Shown: positions 17,089-25,183 of the stretch, piece by piece
Layout: the number at the start of each line of letters is the position of its first letter
How positions within the stretch are numbered: position 1 is the first letter of the stretch
Assembly: GCF_000423225.1 (NCBI RefSeq)
Contig: NZ_AUHO01000006.1
Coordinates: 434,001 to 498,000 of the forward strand
Source of the DNA: Kaistia adipata DSM 17808
GTDB taxonomy: Bacteria; Pseudomonadota; Alphaproteobacteria; Rhizobiales; Kaistiaceae
DNA length: 64,000 bases
Direction of reading: 5' to 3'
Position numbers and translations under genes: made by a program
Notes under the pieces: model-generated
Seen by the model: the letters and a program-made list of their open reading frames with translations, nothing else
Told to the model about the DNA's origin: nothing
The model's database searches: none

Positions 17089-17621
17089 ACCGAATCCTGC
17101 GTCCGGCCGCGTTCCTCGATCGCGATGGCGTCATCAACATCGACCACGGCTATACCCACAGGCCCCAGGATCTCGAGTTCGTGTCCGGCGCGCCGGCTGC
17201 CATCCGCCGTCTGAACGAGGCCGGCTACATGGTGGTCGTCGTCACCAACCAATCCGGCGTGGCGCGCGGCTACTATGGCGAGGATGACGTGGCGCGCTTC
17301 CATGCCCACATGCAGCGGGAACTCAGGCGCGTGACCGCTCGCATCGATGCCTTCTACAGCTGTCCCTACCACGCCGAGGGCATCGTACCGGCCTATCGGG
17401 TCGATCATCCCGACCGGAAGCCGGGACCGGGCATGATCCTGCGGGCGCTGCGGCAATTGCCGATCGATGCCGGCCGTTCGTTCATGATCGGCGACCTGCC
17501 GAGCGACATGGCGGCGGCCGCCGGTGCTGGTGTCGCCGGCCACCGCTTTCCCGGCGGGGATCTTGACGATTTCGTCGCGGGGGTGCTCCTACAGGCGAGC
17601 GCCGCCAACAGGCCGACATAG
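17085..17621 (+). CDS. gmhB: D-glycero-beta-D-manno-heptose 1,7-bisphosphate 7-phosphatase
   Basis: 178 residues, HAD superfamily. FLDRDGVINIDHGY (about 10-23) is the nucleophile motif, VVVTNQSGVARG motif II, and KPGPGM...MIGDLPSDM motifs III/IV. It removes the C7 phosphate before nucleotide activation by HldE. The usual zinc site of GmhB is only half present: CPYH is seen, but the second Cys-x-Cys pair is replaced in the RVDHPDRKPGPG stretch. The start is TTG 17085, overlapping the hldD stop in a TTGA junction; I chose it because of this overlap and the close fit to the family N-terminus. Confidence 0.88.
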   Translation: MNRILRPAAFLDRDGVINIDHGYTHRPQDLEFVSGAPAAIRRLNEAGYMVVVVTNQSGVARGYYGEDDVARFHAHMQRELRRVTARIDAFYSCPYHAEGIVPAYRVDHPDRKPGPGMILRALRQLPIDAGRSFMIGDLPSDMAAAAGAGVAGHRFPGGDLDDFVAGVLLQASAANRPT

Positions 17622-17629
17622 GAACTCTC

Positions 17630-19069
17630 ATGCTCGACGAACTGCACTCCGGACGCGTCGCGGTGATCGGCGACCTGATGGTCGACCGCTACATCACCGG
17701 ATCGGTCAGCCGGATTTCGCCGGAAGCGCCCGTGCCCGTCCTGCTGCACGGCAATGTGCGCATCGTCGCGGGCGGCGCTGCCAACGTCGCGGCCAACGTG
17801 GCGGGCCTCGGCGCCGATGTCACGCTGGTCGGCTATGTCGGCGCCGACGTCGAGGCCGGTGAGCTGCGCAGCGCGCTTGCCGCCCATCCGCGCGTCGACC
17901 TCGACAAGCTCGTCGTCGATGCGACACGCCCGACGGTCACCAAGACGCGCGTGATGAGCGGCCGTCAGCAGATTGTTCGCATCGATGCAGAGGATCCCGC
18001 GGCGCCTGGCGCCGAAGCCGAAGGGGCGCTGATCACGGCCGGCAAGCGGGCTATTGCCGAGGCCGATGTCGTCGTGCTTTCGGACTACGCCAAGGGCGTC
18101 CTGTCCGATGCTGTCATCAGCGCCCTCATCTCCGAGGCGAACGCGCGCAGCATTCCGGTCATCGTCGACCCGAAGCGCCGCACCTTCGAGGTCTATCGAG
18201 GCGCGACTTTGGTCACTCCGAACCGCAAGGAGCTGTTCGAGGCCACCGGCATCGCCGGGAACGATGACGCCGAGACCGTCCGCGCCGCCGCCGAGGCGAG
18301 CCGCCAGTTCGGCGGCGACGTCCTGGTCACGCGCGCCGAGAAGGGCATGACGCTCTGGCGTCAGAACGGCGAGATCACCCATGTCGCGGCCGAGGCGCGC
18401 GAAGTCTTCGACGTCTCCGGCGCCGGCGATACCGTCGTCGCGGCGCTGGCCGTGGCGCTCGCCAACCGCCAGTCGCTCGAGACCAGCATTGTCATCGCGA
18501 ATACGGCGGCCGCGATCGCCGTCAGCAAGCTGGGCACAGCGGTCGTCACCCGCGCCGAGTTGGTAGCGGCACTCGACCAGGCCAGCCACGCCGAGGATCG
18601 CGCCGGCGTGTTGGTATCGCGAGAGGAGGCGGCGAGGATCGTCGCCCGCTGGCAGGCGCGCGGTTCGCGCGTCGTCTTCACCAATGGCTGCTTCGACCTG
18701 CTGCATCCCGGCCATATCGCCCTGATCGAGGCGGCCGCGCGCGAAGGCGACCGCCTCGTCGTCGCCCTCAACACCGACGCCTCGGTGCAGCGCCTGAAGG
18801 GGCCGGCCCGCCCGCTTCAGGACGAGCAGGCCCGCGCCCGCGTGATGGGCGCGCTCCGCGCCGTCGATCTCGTCATCCTGTTCGACGAAGATACCCCGCT
18901 GGAGGCGATCCAGGCGCTGAAGCCGGACGTGCTCGTCAAGGGCGCCGACTATCGCGAGGACCAAGTCGTCGGAGCGGACTTCGTCAAGGCCAATGGCGGC
19001 CGGCTGGTGCTTGCCAATATCGTCCCCGGCCGCTCGACAAGCGCCCTCGTCGCGGCAGCACGCTCGTGA
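17630..19069 (+). CDS. hldE: Bifunctional heptose-7-phosphate kinase / heptose-1-phosphate adenylyltransferase
   Basis: 479 residues with two domains. The PfkB-type kinase (about 1-320) starts with VIGDLMVDRYITG and carries VSGAGDTVVAAL with the catalytic aspartate near 265. The nucleotidyltransferase (about 345-479) has TNGCFDLLHPGH, the dinucleotide-binding motif, and ends with IVPGRSTS. HldE phosphorylates heptose-7-phosphate at C1 and later attaches AMP. It lies 8 bp after gmhB and overlaps the next gene by 4 nt (GTGA). Full length, no oddities. Confidence 0.94.
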   Translation: MLDELHSGRVAVIGDLMVDRYITGSVSRISPEAPVPVLLHGNVRIVAGGAANVAANVAGLGADVTLVGYVGADVEAGELRSALAAHPRVDLDKLVVDATRPTVTKTRVMSGRQQIVRIDAEDPAAPGAEAEGALITAGKRAIAEADVVVLSDYAKGVLSDAVISALISEANARSIPVIVDPKRRTFEVYRGATLVTPNRKELFEATGIAGNDDAETVRAAAEASRQFGGDVLVTRAEKGMTLWRQNGEITHVAAEAREVFDVSGAGDTVVAALAVALANRQSLETSIVIANTAAAIAVSKLGTAVVTRAELVAALDQASHAEDRAGVLVSREEAARIVARWQARGSRVVFTNGCFDLLHPGHIALIEAAAREGDRLVVALNTDASVQRLKGPARPLQDEQARARVMGALRAVDLVILFDEDTPLEAIQALKPDVLVKGADYREDQVVGADFVKANGGRLVLANIVPGRSTSALVAAARS

Positions 19070-20208
19070 AAAGCTTCGCGTTTGCAAGAGCCTGGGCGCA
19101 GGACCTCGCCCTGCCCCTCTGGTGCAGCAACGGCTTCGACGAGCGCCGCGGCCTGTTTCACGAGCGGCTCGACTTCGACCGCCATCCGATTGAGCTCTCC
19201 GCCTCGCGCCTGATGGTGCAGGCCCGCCAGATCGCTACCTATTCCCGTGCCAGCCTCGCCGGCTGGCATTCCGGCGCTGACGACAAGGTCGCCTCCTGCC
19301 TCGCCCACGTGGAGCGCCTCTATCATCGTGCCGACGGGCATCCCGGCTGGATCTTCTCGATCGATCCGGATGGCAAGCCCGCGAACCGCGTCCGCGATCT
19401 CTACGCGCATGCGTTCATCATCTACGCGCTCGCCTGGAGCCACCGCCTGACCGGCGACCCGCACGCGATCCGCCTCGCCGACGAGACGCTGGCCGAGATC
19501 GACGTCGTGCTTGCCGCGCCCCATGGCGGCCATTTCGACGCGGCGCCGACCGATGACCCGACCCGGCGTCAGAACCCGCACATGCATCTGGTCGAGGCCG
19601 TTCTGGCGCTCTACGAGGCGACGGGCCGCGAACGCGACCTCGCGCGGGCAACCGCGCTGATCGAGTTGGCCCTCGCGCGCTTCATCGACCGCGAGAACGG
19701 CGCGTTGCTGGAGGATTTCACGCTCGATTGGCAGCCTCTTAACCCACGCGGCAAGAACCGGGTCGAGCCCGGCCATCTGTTCGAATGGGTCTGGCTGCTC
19801 GGCGAATATCGACGCTTGGGCGGTTCGGTCCCGGAGGCCGTCACGGACAAGCTGCTGTTCTTCGGACTGGAGCATGGCCTCAACGCGGAAACGGGCCTGA
19901 TCGTCGACGCGGTGACCGAAGACGGTAGCGTCATGATCCCGAGCTACCGCGCCTGGCCGCACGCCGAAGGCGTCAAGGCACTCGTCACAGCGGCGCAGGC
20001 CGGCCAACCCGACGCGGCAAAGATGGCGGATCACCTGCTCGCCAGCCTGATCACCTTCGCGCCGGAAACCTATGAGGGCGGCTGGCTCGACCGCTTCGAC
20101 GTCGACGGCACGCCGCTGGTCGACCATATGCCGGCCTCGACGCTCTATCACGTCATGGGCGCGCTGTTCGAAGCCGAGAAACTGGATCGGTCAGAGGGCG
20201 GCGCCTGA
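19066..20208 (+). CDS. AGE-family sugar isomerase/epimerase in the heptose operon
   Basis: 380 residues, an (alpha/alpha)6-barrel protein of the N-acylglucosamine 2-epimerase superfamily. The three histidines of the active site can be placed: NPHMHLVEA (His about 174), PGHLFEWVW (His about 237) and STLYHVMG (His about 362). Members include YihS-type aldose-ketose isomerases and the Pmi of Sinorhizobium meliloti. The GTG start overlaps the hldE stop in a GTGA junction, so it belongs to the heptose operon. No gmhA is present in the window, and GmhA catalyses a mannose-type aldose-ketose isomerisation. This protein could fill that step. A mannose-6-phosphate isomerase is the conservative alternative. 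Confidence 0.8.
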   Translation: MKSFAFARAWAQDLALPLWCSNGFDERRGLFHERLDFDRHPIELSASRLMVQARQIATYSRASLAGWHSGADDKVASCLAHVERLYHRADGHPGWIFSIDPDGKPANRVRDLYAHAFIIYALAWSHRLTGDPHAIRLADETLAEIDVVLAAPHGGHFDAAPTDDPTRRQNPHMHLVEAVLALYEATGRERDLARATALIELALARFIDRENGALLEDFTLDWQPLNPRGKNRVEPGHLFEWVWLLGEYRRLGGSVPEAVTDKLLFFGLEHGLNAETGLIVDAVTEDGSVMIPSYRAWPHAEGVKALVTAAQAGQPDAAKMADHLLASLITFAPETYEGGWLDRFDVDGTPLVDHMPASTLYHVMGALFEAEKLDRSEGGA

Positions 20209-21234
20209 CGGAAGTCGCAGCCGGCTGGCCAGCGCCTGCCAGACACGCCCTGGCGTCTGATCGGCCAGACAGGGCGGCCCTTCGCCAAAATCCGGCTTGA
20301 TGCGGCACGTCGCCTTTTCGCAGGGCGCGCAGTCGCGCGTCGCCACGAACTCCTCGACATCCGGTCCGACCAGTCCGGTCAGGCCCGGATTGGTCGGGCC
20401 GTAGAGGCCGATGGTCGGAATGCCGAAGGCCGCCGCGAGGTGGCCGAGACCCGTGTCCACCGTAACGACGCCGGCGGCGTTGGCGATCACCGGAATGATG
20501 CTGTCGAGCCCGCCCGCCGGTACGCGCTCGACATTGGCGAGGCCCTCCGCGATCCGGGCGGCTCGCTCGGTCTCCGTCGCGCCATGGGCGAACAGCTTGG
20601 CCTTGAGGCCGGCCGTCCCGCAACGCTCCGCCACGCCGCGCCAGCCTTCGACCGTCCAGGTCTTGGTGGCCCAACTGGTGCCGTGGATCAGGACGACGCC
20701 GTCTCCCGTACGCGTGCGGATGCCTTGGTTCGCGAAATCCGGAACGAGACCTGCATCCGGCGCCGTCTCCGGCATCGGATAGCCCAGCGACGCGGCGAAC
20801 AGCTTTCGGATTCGCGTCACCATGTGCTCGGTCTCGGGAATCTCATGCCCGACCTGATAGAACCAGGTCGCCATGCTCTCCCTTGCACTGCCACGGGCAA
20901 ATCCGTGCCGCGGCTTGACGCCCGAGAACACACCGACAAGCGCGCTCTTCATCAGGCCCTGCGCGTCGATGAGCAGATCATAGCCGCCGCCACGCAACGC
21001 CGAGACCGCCTCCTTCATCTCGGCCATCGTCTCGCGCGGCTGCTTCTTCATCCGCCGGATCGGCAGGGCGATCACGTTGCGAACGGCCGGGTGCAGGCGC
21101 GCCAGCGGCGCGAAGGCCTCATCCGCGACCCAGTCGATTTCGAGGCCCGGCACGACCCGCGCCGCGTCGGTCAGCGCCGGATAGGTGTGCACCAGATCGC
21201 CCAGCGACGAGAGTTTGATCAGGAGGACGCGCAT
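20191..21234 (-). CDS. waaC: Lipopolysaccharide heptosyltransferase I
   Basis: 347 residues, GT9 family. The N-terminus VLLIKLSSLGDLVHTYPALTD is diagnostic of WaaC, with the expected KSALVGVFSG, VLIHGTSWATKTW and VDTGLGHLAAAFGIPTIGLYGPT segments. A C-terminal cluster, CAPCEKATCRI, resembles that of other heptosyltransferases. It attaches the first heptose to Kdo. It runs opposite to the hld operon and overlaps the AGE gene by 18 bp at the 3' ends. It shares a divergent 138-bp region with the M24 peptidase gene. Confidence 0.92.
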   Translation of the reverse strand: MRVLLIKLSSLGDLVHTYPALTDAARVVPGLEIDWVADEAFAPLARLHPAVRNVIALPIRRMKKQPRETMAEMKEAVSALRGGGYDLLIDAQGLMKSALVGVFSGVKPRHGFARGSARESMATWFYQVGHEIPETEHMVTRIRKLFAASLGYPMPETAPDAGLVPDFANQGIRTRTGDGVVLIHGTSWATKTWTVEGWRGVAERCGTAGLKAKLFAHGATETERAARIAEGLANVERVPAGGLDSIIPVIANAAGVVTVDTGLGHLAAAFGIPTIGLYGPTNPGLTGLVGPDVEEFVATRDCAPCEKATCRIKPDFGEGPPCLADQTPGRVWQALASRLRLPSGAAL

Positions 21235-21372
21235 GAAGGGCCTGTGGCGTGATCGGCAATGGCTTGGGAATGCAGCAATTGTCCCTCGTCCGCAAGACGT
21301 CTCCGCCGGCTTCGTGGTTGACCGCCCCGCCGCTTGTTTTTACCAATAGTGAAATTCTTACAGGAGGCTTTC

Positions 21373-22467
21373 ATGACGCGGCTAGCGACCCTTCAATCCA
21401 TGCTTCGGCAGAACGGCGTGGACGCCGTCGCGCTCGGACCAGGCCCGCACATGGCCTACATCGCCGACGTGCACCCGCATGCCGACGAGCGCCCCTGCCT
21501 GCTGATCGCGACGCCGACTGGCGCCGCCGTCCTGATGCCGGAGCTGAACGCCGACGAGATGCGGCGCCAGACCGACCTGCCGTTCTTCACCTGGTCGGAC
21601 GCAACGGGCCCCCAGGCCGCGCTCGCCGAGCTCCTCAAGTCGCTCGGAATCGAAAAGGGCACCAAGCTCGTCCAGGTCGACGAGACGATGCGGGCCGATT
21701 TCGCGCTGCTCGTCATCGAGGCGATGGGATCGCCGAAGGCAGCCTTCGCGGCCGAGAGCGTCGGTCGCATGCGTCTCTCGAAGGACGAGGCCGAGAAGGC
21801 CGAGATCCTGCGCAACGCCGAGATCGACGACCGCGCAATGGAGGCGGCCTTCGCCGCCATTCGCCCCGGCGTGACGGAACGCGAAATCGCCGACGCGGTG
21901 CGCGCGGTGTTCGAGGAAGCCGGCGCCACGACCCTGTTCGCGATCGTCGGCGCCGGTGGCAATGGCGCCTTCCCGCACTATGCGACCGGCGACCAGCCGG
22001 TGGCGGAAGGTGACGCCATCGTCATCGACATCGGCGCTCGCTCCGGCGCCTTCTCCAGCGACCTGACCCGCATGGCCTATGTCGGGACACCGAGCGAGGA
22101 ATACAGGAAGGTCCACGCCGTCGTCGAGGCGGCCGTGCAGGCAGCTTGCGCCGCGGCCAAGCCCGGCGTGGCGGCCAAGGATGTCGACGCGGCAGCGCGC
22201 GGCGTCATCACCGCGGCCGGCTATGGCCCCTACTTCACGCACCGCACGGGTCACGGACTGGGGCTGGAGGGGCATGAACCGCCCTACCTGACCTCGACCA
22301 GCGAGACCATCCTCGAGGAGGGCATGGTGTTCTCGATCGAGCCGGGCATCTACCTGCCCGGCAAGTTCGGTATCCGGCTGGAGGAGATCGTCATCCTCGA
22401 GGCGGACGGCCCGCGCATCGTCAGCCGCCTGCCGCGCGGCGTCTACGTCGCACCGCTGGAGGACTGA
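21373..22467 (+). CDS. M24 family Xaa-Pro aminopeptidase-like metallopeptidase
   Basis: 364 residues. An N-terminal creatinase-like domain (about 1-130) precedes the pita-bread catalytic domain. The five metal ligands are recognisable: Asp in VIDIGARSG, Asp in SSDLTR, His in HRTGHGLGLEGHE, Glu in FSIEPGIYLPG and Glu in IRLEEIV. It should cleave an N-terminal residue before proline, or act as a prolidase. The exact substrate cannot be told. I chose ATG 21373 with an AGGAGG ribosome-binding site; the frame extends 13 codons further upstream. Confidence 0.85.
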   Translation: MTRLATLQSMLRQNGVDAVALGPGPHMAYIADVHPHADERPCLLIATPTGAAVLMPELNADEMRRQTDLPFFTWSDATGPQAALAELLKSLGIEKGTKLVQVDETMRADFALLVIEAMGSPKAAFAAESVGRMRLSKDEAEKAEILRNAEIDDRAMEAAFAAIRPGVTEREIADAVRAVFEEAGATTLFAIVGAGGNGAFPHYATGDQPVAEGDAIVIDIGARSGAFSSDLTRMAYVGTPSEEYRKVHAVVEAAVQAACAAAKPGVAAKDVDAAARGVITAAGYGPYFTHRTGHGLGLEGHEPPYLTSTSETILEEGMVFSIEPGIYLPGKFGIRLEEIVILEADGPRIVSRLPRGVYVAPLED

Positions 22468-22478
22468 TCCAGCCGCAT

Positions 22479-22508
22479 GGTGGCCGCCCGAGAAATCAGG
22501 CGGTCACC
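22479..22508. terminator. Weak convergent hairpin between the M24 peptidase gene and ctaA
   Basis: GGTGGCCGCC (22479-22488) pairs with GGCGGTCACC (22499-22508), with one G-U pair and a 10-nt loop. It lies between two convergent genes and overlaps the last codons of ctaA. There is no clear T-tract on either side, so it is at best a weak terminator. Confidence 0.25.
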
Positions 22509-23587
22509 GGCGTCGGCGGGTTGAGCGCCCGCCGATGCGATACCGCGGCCCAGAGCACGACCGCCGCGCCGAACTGGTGCAGCAGGGCGAGGTCGAGCGG
22601 GACGACGGCGATGAGCGTGGCGATGCCGATTCCGGCCTGGGCCAGGACCAGTACAGCGAGATGACGGGCCCGTCGGGCCGCATGCGATCCCGGAACCAGC
22701 TTCCAGGCCTGGAAGGCGTGGACCAGGGCAGCGATGACGAGAAGATAGGCGACGATGCGGTGGTCGAACTGGACCGTCATCACGTCCTCGAACACGCTGA
22801 GCCAGGCCGGGTCATAGTCGTAGACACCGGCCGGAATGAAGCTGCCGTCCATGAGCGGCCAGGTGTTGTAGGTCATGCCCGCCTTCAGGCCGGCGACAAG
22901 GCCTCCGAGGAAGATCTGTACCAGCACGATGGCGACGATGAAGCTCGCCATGCCCTTGAGCGGAACGGACGCGGCGCGGTCCTCACCCTTGTCCGGATCG
23001 AGCCCACGGCTGATCCAGACGGCGACGGCGAGGATCAGGCAGGCGATGGTGAGGTGGGTCGCCAACCGGTACTGGCTGACGCTGATGCGGTCTGCAAGGC
23101 CGCTCGTCACCATCCACCAGCCGATGCCGCCCTGCAGGCCTCCGAGCGCGAAGAGACCGAGCAGGCGCGGGATCAGCGGCCGCTCGATGCGCCCCGTCAT
23201 CCACAGTAGGACGAAGGGCACGAAGAACACCACGCCGATCATGCGGCCCAGCAGACGATGCCCCCATTCCCACCAGAAGATGTTCTTGAACTCGTCGAGG
23301 GTCATGCCCTTGTTGACGATCTCGTACTGGGGGATCTGCTTGTACTTGTCGAATTCCTCGTGCCACTCAACGTCGCCGATCGGCGGGATCACGCCATGAA
23401 TGGGCTTCCATTCGGTGATCGAGAGGCCGGACCCGGTGAGGCGCGTCGCGCCGCCGACGACGATCATGCCAATGACCAGAAGGATCACGGCCCCCAGCCA
23501 GAGACGGATCAACGAGCGATCGCGCGTCCGGTCGCGCGGCGGCGCCCCGCGCAGCTGGCCAGTCGTCACCACACCATCCGTCGTCAT
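22496..23587 (-). CDS. ctaA: Heme A synthase (COX15/CtaA, type 2)
   Basis: 363 residues, eight predicted membrane segments. VGGATRLTGSGLSITEW (about 40-56) and FWWEWGHRLLGR are the hallmark heme-ligand motifs. HLTIACLILA and QFDHRIVAYLLV supply further conserved histidines. It oxidises heme O to heme A for cytochrome aa3 oxidase. I placed the start at ATG 23587, preceded by GAGGTG; an in-frame TTG 12 bp upstream is less likely. It faces the M24 peptidase gene at its 3' end. Confidence 0.93.
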   Translation of the reverse strand: MTTDGVVTTGQLRGAPPRDRTRDRSLIRLWLGAVILLVIGMIVVGGATRLTGSGLSITEWKPIHGVIPPIGDVEWHEEFDKYKQIPQYEIVNKGMTLDEFKNIFWWEWGHRLLGRMIGVVFFVPFVLLWMTGRIERPLIPRLLGLFALGGLQGGIGWWMVTSGLADRISVSQYRLATHLTIACLILAVAVWISRGLDPDKGEDRAASVPLKGMASFIVAIVLVQIFLGGLVAGLKAGMTYNTWPLMDGSFIPAGVYDYDPAWLSVFEDVMTVQFDHRIVAYLLVIAALVHAFQAWKLVPGSHAARRARHLAVLVLAQAGIGIATLIAVVPLDLALLHQFGAAVVLWAAVSHRRALNPPTPVTA

Positions 23588-23802
23588 TTTGCACCTCAAG
23601 ATCGTCCAGCGGACCGATTAGCGGCTCGCGCGGGCACGGACAACAGACCCCGTCGCCCTCACGCCAATCGGCCGCGCGACATCCGGTCGCGCAACGTCAG
23701 GCCCTTGTCGCGGCCCGCCATAGGACATTGCCGCCGGTCTGGCTTTGAAGTCACTCGCCGAACGCGCTATGCCAGCGCGAAGACAATCACGAAAGGCACG
23801 AC

Positions 23803-24018
23803 ATGCCCATCCGGCTCCGCAAATTCATCGGCATGATCGCGCTCGTCGCGTTGGTGGTCGTATACTCCTTCATCGCCATGGTGATCGCGCAGCTGAAGCT
23901 GGTCGACGCGTCCAAGCTGGTGCAGATGATCTACTACGTGGTGGTCGGTCTCGCCTGGGTGTTCCCGGCCGGCGTCATCATCAAGTGGATGCAGAAGCCC
24001 GAGTCCCCGAAGGGCTGA
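23803..24018 (+). CDS. DUF2842 family small membrane protein
   Basis: 71 residues with two predicted membrane segments (about 8-30 and 42-62) and a short lysine/proline tail. The RKFIGMIALVALVVVYSFIA start and AGVIIKWMQKP end match DUF2842, a family found mainly in alphaproteobacteria and of unknown function. ATG 23803 has a GAAAGG ribosome-binding site. Its last 38 bp overlap the 3' end of the convergent deacetylase gene. Confidence 0.82.
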   Translation: MPIRLRKFIGMIALVALVVVYSFIAMVIAQLKLVDASKLVQMIYYVVVGLAWVFPAGVIIKWMQKPESPKG

Positions 24019-25084
24019 GGGAGCCGCGCAACAGGCGCCGCAATGGCCCCTCCAGAGCCAGCGGCACGCCGGAGAGCAGCAGGTCGACATAGCGCGCATG
24101 CTGGAAATGCCCGTTCATGGAGATGCGTGGCAAGGCCAGTATCCGGCTGTCCGGTGTGAGCACGCCGCGACGGGTCGTCACCGCCGTGGTGAAACCGAGC
24201 TCCGCCGCGAGCGCGAACTCGCGCTCCGACGCTGAACGCTGCGAGCCATAGGGATAAGCGAGATGGCGCGGTCGGCTGCCCGTCATCTCGGCAATCCGGT
24301 CCCGGCTTTCCGCCATTTCGCGGCGCGCTCGAGCCGCATCGAGGCGGGCCAGCGCATAGTGTCCCACGGTATGGGCCCCGATGGTGACGAGCGGATCCTG
24401 TGCCAGGGTGCGGACTTCACCCCAGCCCATCATCTCGCGCGCGACCAGTTCGACCGGATCGATGCCATGTGCCCGCGCCACGGATTCAATGGCCCGGCGC
24501 TGCTCATCCTCGTCGACCCGGCACAGCGCTGTCGCTGCTATGCGGCAGGCCGCGCGCTTCTGTCCCAATGACCGCGAAGGCAGCTCGATCGCCTGATCGC
24601 CGACCTGCATGCTGAGCTGCGAAACGTGCCGGACGAGGGCGACCAGAAGATCCCACCACGGAACGGCGGTCCGATCGGCAAAGCCGCTCGCCAGATAGAC
24701 GGTGAAGGGCGCACCGAGTTCCCGCAGCAAGGGATAGGCTTCCGTGAGATTGTTCCGATAGCCGTCGTCGAAGGTCAGGACGACGAAACGCCCGCCATCG
24801 TCGGGACCGGCCATGCGCCGAGCGGCCTCGTCCAGGTCGACGATCTCCATCCCGGCGGCGCGCACGCGCCGGACGACGACGTCCAGGAACTGCGGCGTCA
24901 CTTCGAGATGCGCGTTCGGATGGAAGCGCCCCGGCGGACGAGCCCGCACCTGATGAAACATCAGGATGGCGCCCCGGCCCTGGGTTCTTGGCGAGACATA
25001 GCGATGCGCGCCGCTCAGGTAGAGAGCGTTCAGTCCCGCCTTGTAGCCGGCAATCTTGAGACCCTGCATCCGCGACCCAGACAT
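23981..25084 (-). CDS. Polysaccharide deacetylase (NodB/CE4 family)
   Basis: 367 residues. The NodB homology region contains VVLTFDDGYRNNLTEAYPLL (the DD motif, about 105-125) and GAHTVGHYAL, the metal-binding HxxxH motif. AYPYGSQR and LPRISMNG complete the pattern. It would remove acetyl groups from a polysaccharide. There is no obvious signal peptide, which is also common for homologues in EPS gene clusters. ATG 25084 has no strong ribosome-binding site; ATG 25069 is an alternative. It borders the EPS cluster and runs divergently from the CelD-like gene. Confidence 0.82.
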   Translation of the reverse strand: MSGSRMQGLKIAGYKAGLNALYLSGAHRYVSPRTQGRGAILMFHQVRARPPGRFHPNAHLEVTPQFLDVVVRRVRAAGMEIVDLDEAARRMAGPDDGGRFVVLTFDDGYRNNLTEAYPLLRELGAPFTVYLASGFADRTAVPWWDLLVALVRHVSQLSMQVGDQAIELPSRSLGQKRAACRIAATALCRVDEDEQRRAIESVARAHGIDPVELVAREMMGWGEVRTLAQDPLVTIGAHTVGHYALARLDAARARREMAESRDRIAEMTGSRPRHLAYPYGSQRSASEREFALAAELGFTTAVTTRRGVLTPDSRILALPRISMNGHFQHARYVDLLLSGVPLALEGPLRRLLRGSLSPSGTRASAST

Positions 25085-25183
25085 TCCAAGGCGAGCAACC
25101 GCAACACGCTCATACGAACCCGATATTTACGATAGGTTGATAGCCACGCCGGAAGCAGGCTCAAGGTCACAGGCTCACCCTCG

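Noticed and set aside
17405-19087. 560-codon minus-strand open frame opposite gmhB and hldE
   Set aside because: Antisense shadow of two well-identified genes.
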